A stretch of DNA of 21,072 nucleotides from a virus: positions 1 through 21,072 of IMG/VR virus record IMGVR_UViG_3300042691_010499; one strand, given 5' to 3'. Shown in pieces: positions 1-6,590 of this stretch. The position numbers were made by a program, and so were the translations under genes. Numbering within the stretch: the first letter of the stretch is position 1; each line of letters opens with the position of its first letter. Under the pieces are notes generated by a model, which searched no databases, had not been told where the DNA came from, and saw nothing but the letters and a program-made list of their open reading frames with translations.

Positions 1-1172
1 GAGGCGTAGGCGGGCTGGTTGGTGGAAATGAACACCGAGATGTCCATGCGTCCGATGCCTGTGGAGGTGGCATCAAAGTTGGTCCACGCGAAGTACACGT
101 ACTGGCCGATGCCTGCGAACGCGGTGATCGGAGTGTTGATGTTGTTCAGCGGTCCGACGATGAGGTTGCCGTTGTCGTCTGCGGTGCACAAACGGAATCC
201 TGTCGTGGTGCCGATAACCACGTAGCTGAGATATCCGTAAATGGTCTGAATAATTTCGCCCTGCGGTAGCTCTGCGGCAACTGTTGGAATATCTAGCGCT
301 GTGCCGTCGGCCTTGATCGTTGTCTTGTAAATCAGACTGATGTTGCCTGCGGTTCCCGCCGCATAGATGTGGTTCTGTCCGGCAGCGAACCCAACCCATC
401 TGAAGTTGGAGTTCGGGTGCGCGTACAACGGGGACGGGTTATTCGCAGATGACCCTGGCGACGTGGTGATGTTCCAAATCTTGTGTTTGTCTGAACCCTG
501 ACCTGCGACCATGAGACGGCCTTTGACATACGACAGGTAGCCAGCCTCAATACCCGTGATGTACGCCGACGAGGTGGATACGACTGCGTTGGTTTGGTCA
601 ATGTCTCCGTTGGCGTACGAGTAGAACACGTTGTAGCCGTCTGAGGTGATGCTGTAAATGTTTGATGCCGCGGTGCCCGTCACCGTGGTCACGGTGTTGA
701 AGTCGGTGGTGAACTTCACGTTCTGACCGTCCGACCCGTAGAGGCGACCGTCGGCGGTGGTCGCATACAGGTTGCTGTTTGCTGACGAGTACACCTTCGT
801 CGTGTCCTTCAACAAGGACAGACGGCCCTTGCTCCAGACATTGATTCCTTTTGAGGAGTAGAACCTAAACGGCTCAGAGTCAGATGCATCTGAGTATTCC
901 TGGCCAGCTCCGTAATGCCACGACGACTGGGAGCGCCGCCACAAACCCTGGGGATTGATTGCGGATTCTCCGGGTTCGGCGGATTGGTCAACGGAGTCTC
1001 GGACTCGCGCATCAAATTGCCGGTTGAATTCGTTGGAGCGAAGATCAACCATGTACGGTCGTCCATTAATTGCCACAGGAAAAACATCTGGAACGAGCTG
1101 AGTTGAACCTGTTCCCGTGTAGTAAGCAGCTGCCGGGAAGTAGGCATTCGTAAAACGCCTGAGCGTAGTCAT
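1..1172 (-). CDS. Tail protein, beta-propeller-like (partial, 3' end off the window)
   Basis: The frame stays open from an ATG at 1172 to the left edge (390 codons), so the gene is incomplete and its C-terminus is missing. The start follows GGAAGTAGCG, a good ribosome-binding site, two bases after the stop of the upstream gene. After about 60 residues there is a Trp/Arg-rich stretch (LWRRSQSSWHYGAGQ). Repeated blade-like segments follow, such as LYATTADGRLYGSDGQ, IYSITSDGYNVFYSY and LIYKTTIKADGTALDIP, the pattern expected of a beta-propeller. Proteins of this type are recurrent in tailed phages near the neck and tail genes and are taken to be tail or tail-tube components. The exact role is inferred from position and fold pattern. 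No catalytic motif was recognised. Confidence 0.8.
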   Translation of the reverse strand, partial: MTTLRRFTNAYFPAAAYYTGTGSTQLVPDVFPVAINGRPYMVDLRSNEFNRQFDARVRDSVDQSAEPGESAINPQGLWRRSQSSWHYGAGQEYSDASDSEPFRFYSSKGINVWSKGRLSLLKDTTKVYSSANSNLYATTADGRLYGSDGQNVKFTTDFNTVTTVTGTAASNIYSITSDGYNVFYSYANGDIDQTNAVVSTSSAYITGIEAGYLSYVKGRLMVAGQGSDKHKIWNITTSPGSSANNPSPLYAHPNSNFRWVGFAAGQNHIYAAGTAGNISLIYKTTIKADGTALDIPTVAAELPQGEIIQTIYGYLSYVVIGTTTGFRLCTADDNGNLIVGPLNNINTPITAFAGIGQYVYFAWTNFDATSTGIGRMDISVFISTNQPAYA

Positions 1173-1174
1173 CG

Positions 1175-2059
1175 CTACTTCCTAAACTTGATTGGGTACT
1201 GAGCCTTCAGTCTTCCTGATTCAGCAATGATGCGTTCGCGGCGGAGCCTGAGGATGTTCGCAATAGAACTGGTGATTGCACCGGCTGGAACTTCTTCTGC
1301 CCTGCGCGTGTCTCCCTGAGCCTCTGTGAAGTTGCGCTTGATCTCTCGGCCAGCCATCATGCGCAGGATGACGCCCATCTCAACAATGTCATCACACGTT
1401 GACGGTAGAAAGCAGTTGGTCGTGAGATCGGATGACTCACTGCTGGCGCGTACAAACGGCGCCTTATATCTGACCCTGACATCTCCCGCCATGATTGACT
1501 CGTCAAACACGAGCGTGTTGCCAGACGGGAAGTCGGTGGTGGGCAGCCCGGTCTCAAGACGCACATTACGCACGACGGGGTGCTCATCGGTCAGGTAGCG
1601 AAGGCGCGCATCAAGGATCCCCAGGACAGTGCCAGAGTTCTCGATGTCAATCTGACGGTCGCTTCCGTTGTATTCCAGGTCGACACTTACGACGCGAAAC
1701 AAGCCGTTAGAAGACGAGGAAAGATCGTCAAGCTCTGAGTTGACTGCGTCAAACATCTGCGCCCGCGGAAAGCGCGGGCCAAGAGTGATCATCGCACCAG
1801 AGGTGTGAGACGTGGCCGCTGATCCCGCGTACCCGCGTTGTACCGTCAGTGACTTTGTGGAGGAGTTTGCTTCCCAGACATAGAAGAGTTCTGAGTCAAT
1901 TTCAAATACAGCACCAGCACGGATCCCGCCAAGATCGTAAGAGCAGATAACAGTGGTGTCATCTGCGTCAATAGTCGCCGCCAGTTTGTTCCGCTCTTCA
2001 ACGGTCCCCGCTAACATTTGGCGCGACGCTCGATTGAGGATCGTCGCAACGGTGGTCAT
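1175..2059 (-). CDS. Neck/tail adaptor-like structural protein, 294 aa
   Basis: This gene starts with an ATG directly after the TAA of the preceding tiny gene and is followed after two bases by the tail protein gene. The N-terminal third (residues about 30-95) is beta-rich and contains ELFYVWEA and VQRGYAGSAATSHTSG, a motif that recurs in phage neck and baseplate proteins. The C-terminal third is helical and basic: MMAGREIKRNFTEAQGDTRR at about 235-255, ending in KAQYPIKFRK. The family is familiar from many uncultured phages, but I know of no experimental function. The position between the capsid block and the tail protein suggests a head-tail connector or tail-tube adaptor. No transmembrane segment or signal peptide is visible. 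Confidence 0.75.
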   Translation of the reverse strand: MTTVATILNRASRQMLAGTVEERNKLAATIDADDTTVICSYDLGGIRAGAVFEIDSELFYVWEANSSTKSLTVQRGYAGSAATSHTSGAMITLGPRFPRAQMFDAVNSELDDLSSSSNGLFRVVSVDLEYNGSDRQIDIENSGTVLGILDARLRYLTDEHPVVRNVRLETGLPTTDFPSGNTLVFDESIMAGDVRVRYKAPFVRASSESSDLTTNCFLPSTCDDIVEMGVILRMMAGREIKRNFTEAQGDTRRAEEVPAGAITSSIANILRLRRERIIAESGRLKAQYPIKFRK

Positions 2060-2197
2060 TTAGTAGGTGTAGCCACCGTACCCAGGGAATGAACCTGCCT
2101 GAGCACGAGCAGCCTTGTTCGCCTTTCGTGACTTCTTCGTGGTCTTGGGGGAACCAGCCATTTCTTTAGCTGGCTTCCTCCCCTTGGACTTCTTCAC
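2060..2197 (-). CDS. Tiny lysine-rich protein, 45 aa (GTG start)
   Basis: The reading frame begins at a GTG that overlaps the TGA of the upstream gene (GTGA) and ends at a TAA touching the next ATG. The predicted product has 10 Lys, 3 Arg and one Glu. It starts MKKSKGRKPAKEMAGSP and ends in an aromatic, glycine-rich tail (SFPGYGGYTY). An internal ATG at 2161 would give a 33-residue product. A GGAGG lies upstream of that ATG, but about 15 nt away, which is rather far, so I prefer the coupled GTG. Function is unknown. The charge suggests binding to nucleic acid or to an acidic capsid surface, which is inference only. Confidence 0.6.
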   Translation of the reverse strand: MKKSKGRKPAKEMAGSPKTTKKSRKANKAARAQAGSFPGYGGYTY

Positions 2198-2316
2198 TTC
2201 TTCTTCTTGCCCTTCTTCATACCAGCCTTCTTGGAGCCGTATTCCATCATGCGCTCCTTGGGGCCCTCGGCCATCTCGTGCTTGCGGTTTTTGCCGCTCA
2301 TCTTTCCCTTGGCCAT
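2194..2316 (-). CDS. Tiny lysine-rich protein, 40 aa
   Basis: The ATG shares its A with the TAA of the previous gene (TAATG), and the TGA overlaps the GTG of the next, so the gene sits in an uninterrupted coupled chain. The product has 13 Lys, 2 Arg and 4 Glu and contains SGKNRKHEMAEGPKERMMEY. It ends in KKGKKKK, almost the same tail as the preceding 39-residue protein (GKGKKKK). No domain is recognised beyond a resemblance to short basic proteins seen in other phages. Length and composition alone would be weak evidence. Confidence comes from the exact stop/start coupling on both sides and from the gap of nearly 400 bases that would otherwise be empty in a tightly packed gene block. Confidence 0.6.
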   Translation of the reverse strand: MAKGKMSGKNRKHEMAEGPKERMMEYGSKKAGMKKGKKKK

Positions 2317-2435
2317 TACTTCTTCTTCTTTCCCTTGCCCATCTTCATGGTCTTGCCAGTCTTCTTGGCCTCAGCCTTAGCCATGGCCATACCCTTCGCG
2401 GTGTATGCGTATTCCTTTTTCCCAACCTTAGGCAT
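2316..2435 (-). CDS. Tiny lysine-rich protein, 39 aa
   Basis: The ATG at 2435 follows a strong ribosome-binding site (AAAGGAAG, then six bases), which makes this the entry point for translation of the three-gene tiny cluster. The product has 14 Lys and only 2 Glu (net charge about +12). It starts MPKVGKKEYAYTAKGMAMAK and ends MKMGKGKKKK. I recall similar short PKVG-start proteins in other phage structural operons, but no function is established to my knowledge. It may be a minor virion or DNA-binding protein, which is inference. Confidence 0.65.
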   Translation of the reverse strand: MPKVGKKEYAYTAKGMAMAKAEAKKTGKTMKMGKGKKKK

Positions 2436-2453
2436 GATCAACTTCCTTTCGTC

Positions 2454-2726
2454 TCACCACTTTACCTTATTGGCCCAGTAGGCCGCAGACATCTTACCCT
2501 TGGCGATGTTCTTGGCGTGGCGAGCCTTGAAGGATTCGCGGCGCTTTCGGTATGACTCGGACTCGCCCTTTTTCTTGGGTGATCCAGATACGCCCTGCTG
2601 CCCAAAGCGGATCAGCTTCACGCGGCTGCCCTCTTTGGCTAGGACGGCATGTGACTTGGTGGCGTTGGGCGTACGCTTCGGCTTGTTGTAGCCAGCAAAC
2701 TTCTCGCCCCTGTATTCGATTGTCAT
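2454..2726 (-). CDS. Conserved basic phage protein, 90 aa
   Basis: The start overlaps the stop of the upstream gene (TAATG). The protein is strongly basic and ends with a characteristic block: KARHAKNIAKGKMSAAYWAN, followed by KVKW. Before it come KSHAVLAKEGSRVKLIRFGQ and a Lys/Arg-rich linker. This C-terminal signature recurs in small proteins of many unrelated phages, usually near capsid or tail genes, so the family is real even though its role is unsettled. An Arg-His plus Trp-containing basic tail would fit nucleic-acid or protein-interface binding (inference). No cysteine cluster is present here, unlike related forms that carry one. Confidence 0.75.
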   Translation of the reverse strand: MTIEYRGEKFAGYNKPKRTPNATKSHAVLAKEGSRVKLIRFGQQGVSGSPKKKGESESYRKRRESFKARHAKNIAKGKMSAAYWANKVKW

Positions 2727-2959
2727 TAGTCCGCTGTCTTTTCCAGACGGGCCGATCCGTCTATCTGTGTCGGCTGCCCACCCGACTGGCGGATGCGCTT
2801 GTATGCGTCAAGATCCTTGTCTAGACGGCGTTCTTTTAGGTTCATGTCCCTTACATTGCCCCTGGTTGGGGTGGCTGCACCAGACACTCCGACGTGTGCA
2901 ATGCGGCATGCAAAGCAGCCCTCGACATCAAGATTCGGGTGTGTTTCCCTGTGTTTCAT
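2726..2959 (-). CDS. Small protein with zinc-knuckle-like CxxC motif, 77 aa
   Basis: The ATG at 2959 follows GGGGATT, just after the TAG of the repeat-rich gene, and the stop overlaps the next start (TAATG). The N-terminus, HPNLDVEGCFACRIAHVGVS, contains His7, Cys15, Cys18 and His21. These could bind one zinc ion, although this is not a proven site. The rest is charged and probably helical (MNLKERRLDKDLDAYKRIRQ), followed by a short acidic/polar end. Similar short proteins with HPNLDVEGC are common in phages of Actinobacteria, which mildly supports that host group. The function is unknown. Confidence 0.7.
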   Translation of the reverse strand: MKHRETHPNLDVEGCFACRIAHVGVSGAATPTRGNVRDMNLKERRLDKDLDAYKRIRQSGGQPTQIDGSARLEKTAD

Positions 2960-2965
2960 AATCCC

Positions 2966-4576
2966 CTAGCTGACGTATGCGCCGTATCCGGCGGCGGTGA
3001 GGTCTTCCTTCTCTTGCTGCGTGATCGGGTTCTCGTGGCCGCCGTAGTAGATCTTGACGACAACTGAGGGATCGCGCTGCTCGTTCTCAGTGTACGTACC
3101 GTTTGTGAGCTTGTAAACATTCTTGCCGCGCTCGCCCGGGGTGAGGTACCGAAAGAAACGATTGGCAATTCCGTATCCCTGGTAGTCGGCCCAACGAACA
3201 ACATCGTCGGTAGGTGGGCGGAAGAACATGACCTTTGCCCATGTAGCCGCAGTATCTGAACCCGTGCCGGATCCAGTCGCCGTCCGGCGGTATACCTTCC
3301 TGCCACTGCCAGTTTCGGTTCCAGCGCCAGAGCCAGTCGACGCACGGAAGTGTTCGCGTCTGAATGCGGCAACTGATTCCCCAGTCCCAGATCCAAATGC
3401 TTGCCTAACTGCACCGAACGTTGATTCGTCCGTGTGTGTTCCTGCGCCAGAACCAGTTGCCGTTCTGATGTTGATGACTAGGCGCGTAGCACCGCCGCCA
3501 CTTGAACCCGCACCAGAACCCGTGGCACTACGAGAAAGGATTTCAAAGTATGCAACCGAAGCAGAGCCGGATCCAGACCCGGTGGCCGTGCGCGGAGCAA
3601 TGTGCAACCCAGATGCTGTCTGTGTCCCAGCGCCGGAACCAGTTGCTAGACGTGCCGATACGCCGAGGAAAAACGCTGGGGCCGGGTCATAGTACGCAGA
3701 CGCGAAAGACGTCTGACGTTCTGTTGAATACCTGGTTGGTGACTCAATCTCTGCCCTGCCGAAATACCCGGGGGTATTTACAAAAGCAAACTGAAAGTCT
3801 GAAACTTGATTTCCGCTTGGGTTGGCTTGGATTGCGGCGTATTCCGAGCCAGTCCCACTGCCAGTCGCTGTTCTTGTTGTTACAGAAAGAACTTCGGTGA
3901 GTTCAAAAAGTATAATTGCTGTTGACGTGTTTGCGGCAACACTCGTTGTGAAATTTTGCGCAGTTGTGCCTCCTGTGGGATTTTTCCATTGGGAAACAAC
4001 GGTCATCGATGTCGAGGAAGTACCAGTATCTGCGACCTCGGAATAAAGAGTTGACCAAGCGCCTCTAGTAATATCGCCGTCAGCGGTTACAGTTGCGTTT
4101 GTTGCCCATCCCTGTGCTCCGATTGCCGAATTACCAGCGTTAATAGTCATGCTTCTGTTCAAAGAGGTGGAAAGTTGTGCATTACCACTTGTTGCATAGA
4201 CGGACGCCTTGTAACCGCTTGGTGCAACAAGCTTCCAAACGAGTATTGCTTTACTTGTCGTGTCTGGTGAAAAATTTACGGTGAGCGTGTCAGATGTTGT
4301 AAGCGCAGTGGTCACATGGCACAAAAAAACCGACAATGTCGTACCAGCGTTAGCAGCACCGGGATCATGATTTTGTGTTCCTGCTGTCGTCCAGGTGTTC
4401 GACTTCGAATCCGAAATCCCACTAGTGGATGAAGCGCCATTTGTCCCGGCATTGTCCGCCGCAACAATGGCAAACACTGTGTCCCCGACAGCGAATGACG
4501 CAGTAAGCGTCACCGTCAAAGACGACGACGACGTTGTTGAGTTGGCTTTGCCAGCCTCTGTGATTGTCAGGGCCAC
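2966..4576 (-). CDS. Repeat-rich fibre-like or decoration structural protein, 536 aa
   Basis: Translation begins at a GTG (4576) with AGGT nine bases upstream, 14 bases after the preceding gene. Residues about 1-230 are Thr/Ser-rich and beta-sheet-like, resembling a jelly-roll or adhesin module. Residues about 233-445 hold eight copies of a TGSGxG motif (for example RTATGSGTGS, RLATGSGAGT, RSATGSGAGS), separated by variable segments of mostly 12-25 residues, with one longer gap. The C-terminus (about 450-536) is a separate module ending KIYYGGHENPITQQEKEDLT then AAGYGAYVS, a tail seen on many phage structural proteins. It is likely exposed on the virion as a fibre, decoration or receptor-contact protein (inference). 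The flexible Gly/Ser repeats could act as hinges. Confidence 0.7.
   Translation of the reverse strand: MALTITEAGKANSTTSSSSLTVTLTASFAVGDTVFAIVAADNAGTNGASSTSGISDSKSNTWTTAGTQNHDPGAANAGTTLSVFLCHVTTALTTSDTLTVNFSPDTTSKAILVWKLVAPSGYKASVYATSGNAQLSTSLNRSMTINAGNSAIGAQGWATNATVTADGDITRGAWSTLYSEVADTGTSSTSMTVVSQWKNPTGGTTAQNFTTSVAANTSTAIILFELTEVLSVTTRTATGSGTGSEYAAIQANPSGNQVSDFQFAFVNTPGYFGRAEIESPTRYSTERQTSFASAYYDPAPAFFLGVSARLATGSGAGTQTASGLHIAPRTATGSGSGSASVAYFEILSRSATGSGAGSSGGGATRLVINIRTATGSGAGTHTDESTFGAVRQAFGSGTGESVAAFRREHFRASTGSGAGTETGSGRKVYRRTATGSGTGSDTAATWAKVMFFRPPTDDVVRWADYQGYGIANRFFRYLTPGERGKNVYKLTNGTYTENEQRDPSVVVKIYYGGHENPITQQEKEDLTAAGYGAYVS
3250..3880 (-). repeat. Eight imperfect repeats coding for TGSGxG motifs
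   Basis: On the plus strand the units read as variants of CCAGAGCCAGT or CCAGAACCAGT within CCxGxxCCxGT blocks, irregularly spaced along about 630 bases. The encoded peptide motif [RS]xATGSG[AT]G[ST] is better conserved than the DNA. Synonymous codons differ between copies, so selection appears to act on the protein rather than this being a recent tandem duplication. Confidence 0.75.
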
Positions 4577-4590
4577 GAAGGGCTACCTGT

Positions 4591-4953
4591 TTAGTCCAGC
4601 GACAGAGTCAGCGTGGTGATCTGGAAGGTGTCTCCAGCAGTAACCGCAGCAGATGAGGAGAGTGCGCCAGTCCACAGGCAGTTGCCGCTCGTGCTTGCAT
4701 CCCAGAGCGACCAGTGCGTGTAGGTCTCCGTGCTGGAAACGTTCGTCCACTCTGCGGTTCCAGATGTGGCCATGCTGCCGCTTGACGCAGCGCTCCACGA
4801 AACAACCTTACGCGTTGCTTCAGTTGCGGCGTTGTTCGTGCCAGCTTCGCCCGGGTCGCCAGTGTGCAACTTGATGTAAGTGTTCGCAACGGAGAACGCC
4901 GTGTTCGAGAGCGTCTCAAGCAACTTGTTCTCAGCGTAATTCGAAATCGACAT
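4591..4953 (-). CDS. Small virion structural protein, 120 aa
   Basis: The ATG at 4953 has GAGAGG five bases upstream. It is the first gene after the capsid terminator and an extended -10 box. The sequence opens with a helical stretch (SNYAENKLLETLSNTAFSVA) followed by IKLHTGDPGEAGTNNAATEA, a motif (LHTGDPG, then a Thr/Ser-rich beta region) recurrent in phage minor structural proteins next to the capsid gene. The remainder is beta-rich with Trp and Ser/Thr repeats. It may decorate the capsid or form part of the tail tip. I assign it only as structural. No cysteine pair or membrane segment is seen beyond a single Cys. Confidence 0.65.
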   Translation of the reverse strand: MSISNYAENKLLETLSNTAFSVANTYIKLHTGDPGEAGTNNAATEATRKVVSWSAASSGSMATSGTAEWTNVSSTETYTHWSLWDASTSGNCLWTGALSSSAAVTAGDTFQITTLTLSLD

Positions 4954-4969
4954 GATTACCTCTCGTCTG

Positions 4970-4978
4970 AATATAGCA
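4970..4978 (-). promoter_or_regulatory. Extended -10 promoter box upstream of the 120-aa gene
   Basis: The minus strand reads TGCTATATT directly after the terminator stem, matching an extended -10 element (TGN TATNNT). No -35 hexamer is visible, since that place is taken by the GC-rich terminator. Predicted transcription would start about 10 bases before the ATG. It matches the boxes at 6561-6569, 17973-17981 and 20786-20794. Confidence 0.45.
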
Positions 4979-5016
4979 GAAAGGGGGCGGGCCGAGGGGA
5001 GAACGACCCGCCCCCC
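4977..5016 (-). terminator. Rho-independent terminator after the major capsid gene
   Basis: A perfect 9-bp GC stem (GGGGGCGGG at 4983-4991 pairing with CCCGCCCCC at 5007-5015) encloses a 15-nt loop. It is followed on the minus strand by TTTCT and preceded by an A-tract. On the plus strand the stem is followed by ACTTTTTCT, so it could stop transcription in both directions. It lies 20 bases after the capsid stop codon, the usual place to cap a highly expressed capsid transcript. Confidence 0.8.
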
Positions 5017-5034
5017 ACTTTTTCTACTGGTTGC

Positions 5035-6003
5035 TTACGAGGCGTTTGCGCCGATGCTCGACGAGCTCTCGATGCGACGGAGCGACGCTTCGCGGAAGCG
5101 AGCGTAGCCACCGAGCCAGTACCAACCGACGGGCTGGAAGCGCTGCAGCGAGTCAACCACCGGTCCGCGAATCACGCGCGGGAACGGTCCGTTGCCATCG
5201 ACAATCGAGTGCGCCTTTGCAAGCGCCTGACGGCCCATGATGTGCGTGCAGTACACGTCGATGTTGCCCGTGCTGCCAGCTCCGTCCGACGCGTTCTCGA
5301 AGATCTTCGCGCGCGGCGTCTCAATGAAACGCACGCCTTCGAAGGCTCCGACTTCGCCGTTGTAGATGTTGGCCGGGTCGCTGTACACGTGCGGGTCGCG
5401 CCAAGAGGCAACGCCCGTCTCGCGACGAAGATCGTACGACACGTCGGGGTGGATGAAGCCCATGTACATGCCATTGAACGACACCGAGTTCGCCTTGCGG
5501 AGAGCGGCGACGATCTTGCGGACGTCGTTCGCCTCGATGATGTCTTCGGCTTCGATCGCCGTGCGGGAGGTCTCGTCCGATGAGCCGCCACCGCCGTAAA
5601 CGACGTTGGTGCCAGCGGCGAGGACATCGCGGATGATCGAGTCAATCGAGATACCTGCGTTGTAGCCAACGACGTTCGCCGCAGCAGCGTCGACGTCGAG
5701 GAACGACGTGCCACGCAACTTGGCGGTCGTGTTGACCGCATTGCCGTATTCGGCCAGGGTTACTTCGACCTGGCTGTCGGACATCGCAACTGCGCTGACA
5801 TCCGAAGTTTCGGTCAGAGCCGTGGTCGCCGCAGCAAGATCGTTGAAGATCGTGAACTTGACGGACGAACCAGGCATTGCCTGGGCGACCGGCATGACGT
5901 CCGCAACCGCGTCGAACAAAAGTTCGCTGCGGAGTGCGAAATACGCAATCCGGTCAAATGCAACCTGATCAGTGAGCAGGCTGCTTTGCTGTGTGTATGA
6001 CAT
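5035..6003 (-). CDS. Major capsid protein, N4-gp56 family-like, 322 aa
   Basis: This is the main shell protein of the head. The sequence shows the pattern of the N4-gp56 capsid family, an HK97-fold group: FDRIAYFALRSELLFDAVAD near residues 16-35, MPGSSVKFTIFNDLAAATTA at about 44-63, then LAEYGNAVNTTAKLRGTSFL and DVDAAAANVVGYNAGISIDS. The middle has FNGMYMGFIHPDVSYDLR, and the end has VGWYWLGGYARFREASLRRI. Length fits the family. The gene follows the scaffold gene after 42 bases that include a weak hairpin (CCCCG/CGGGG), and a terminator follows it. The ribosome-binding site is weak (GGGGGA lies 13 bases before ATG). No prohead protease gene is visible nearby, so assembly probably relies on the separate scaffold. 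Confidence 0.92.
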   Translation of the reverse strand: MSYTQQSSLLTDQVAFDRIAYFALRSELLFDAVADVMPVAQAMPGSSVKFTIFNDLAAATTALTETSDVSAVAMSDSQVEVTLAEYGNAVNTTAKLRGTSFLDVDAAAANVVGYNAGISIDSIIRDVLAAGTNVVYGGGGSSDETSRTAIEAEDIIEANDVRKIVAALRKANSVSFNGMYMGFIHPDVSYDLRRETGVASWRDPHVYSDPANIYNGEVGAFEGVRFIETPRAKIFENASDGAGSTGNIDVYCTHIMGRQALAKAHSIVDGNGPFPRVIRGPVVDSLQRFQPVGWYWLGGYARFREASLRRIESSSSIGANAS

Positions 6004-6045
6004 ACCTGTTATTTCTTTCCCCCGACAGGCGCGGGGTCCTGCGGG

Positions 6046-6498
6046 CTAGATATTGCCTAGTTGGTTAGCCTGAGCCAGCAGCTGCATCACTTCGTCTTGA
6101 CTACGAGCCTGATTGATCTTCGTGTGGAGATCCAGTTCCTGATTGGCGGTCTCACTGGCGTTGCCTGCACGCTGCAGTCTGTCCCAGGCTCGCTTCTCGG
6201 AATCGTCCGCAACCTCTTTCTGGGTGGGCTTGAGAATCTGAGCCTCTTCAGCTGCTGCGCGAATAGCCTCGGGTGAGATCTCGCCTTCGTAACCCTTGAT
6301 GAAGTACTTGGCAACCGGAGCATTCACATCAATGCCTGCTTCGGCAAACGCCATCTTCCTCTTCAAGGATTCGAACTCCGCTGCCTGCTGACGAAGGAGC
6401 TTGTTTTCCTGCTCCATCTTCTTCAGGTGTGCGCGGACGGGATCCTTGTGCGACTGATCGCTCGTCTCGTCGTCGAACTCATCGATGACATCTGACAT
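6046..6498 (-). CDS. Capsid scaffolding protein, 150 aa
   Basis: The position immediately before the capsid gene, the size and the composition all fit a scaffold. Residues 1-25 are acidic. Residues 25-50 form a predicted coiled coil (HLKKMEQENKLLRQQAAEFE). A conserved-looking block follows (FAEAGIDVNAPVAKYFIKGY). The C-terminal half is charged and helical and ends AQANQLGNI. The ATG has a strong ribosome-binding site (GGAG, six bases upstream). Scaffolds chaperone shell assembly and then leave or are degraded. A dedicated promoter with an operator-like palindrome lies 60-90 bases upstream, so scaffold and capsid appear to form their own transcription unit. Confidence 0.82.
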   Translation of the reverse strand: MSDVIDEFDDETSDQSHKDPVRAHLKKMEQENKLLRQQAAEFESLKRKMAFAEAGIDVNAPVAKYFIKGYEGEISPEAIRAAAEEAQILKPTQKEVADDSEKRAWDRLQRAGNASETANQELDLHTKINQARSQDEVMQLLAQANQLGNI

Positions 6499-6560
6499 GG
6501 CTCACTCCGTTTCTTTCTGCCCACTTCCCAGAGGAGGTCCGAGAAGGCTGCGTTATGGAA

Positions 6561-6587
6561 ACTATAGCACAAGACCCATTGTGTCAA
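6561..6587 (-). promoter_or_regulatory. Promoter for the scaffold-capsid unit (TTGACA / TGCTATAGT)
   Basis: On the minus strand a perfect -35 box TTGACA (6587-6582) is separated by 15 bases from a -10 box TATAGT (6566-6561), which is preceded by TGC to make an extended -10. Transcription should start near 6554 and give a leader of about 55 bases before the scaffold ATG. This is the best promoter in the window and starts right after the TAA of the preceding gene. Confidence 0.75.
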
Positions 6588-6590
6588 TGG
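6576..6590. promoter_or_regulatory. Perfect inverted repeat over the -35 box (possible operator)
   Basis: The sequence CCATTG-TGT-CAATGG (plus strand) is a perfect 6-bp palindrome with a 3-bp spacer. It contains the whole TTGACA hexamer of the scaffold-capsid promoter on the other strand. A dimeric regulator binding here would block or modulate RNA polymerase. No regulator gene is present in the window. Confidence 0.5.

Noticed and set aside
3228-3692. Plus-strand frame with repeated PVPDPVAVRR-like peptides
   Set aside because: It is the antisense reading of the TGSGxG repeats. The minus-strand frame is longer, has domains at both ends and fits the operon.
4864-5583. 239-codon open frame on the plus strand
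   Set aside because: It is antisense to the capsid gene, Arg/Val/Ala-rich in the manner of a shadow frame, and spans the terminator hairpin.
6019-6036. CCCCG/CGGGG hairpin between scaffold and capsid genes
   Set aside because: It has only five pairs and no T-run, so it is not a terminator. It may affect capsid mRNA folding, but there is no further support.
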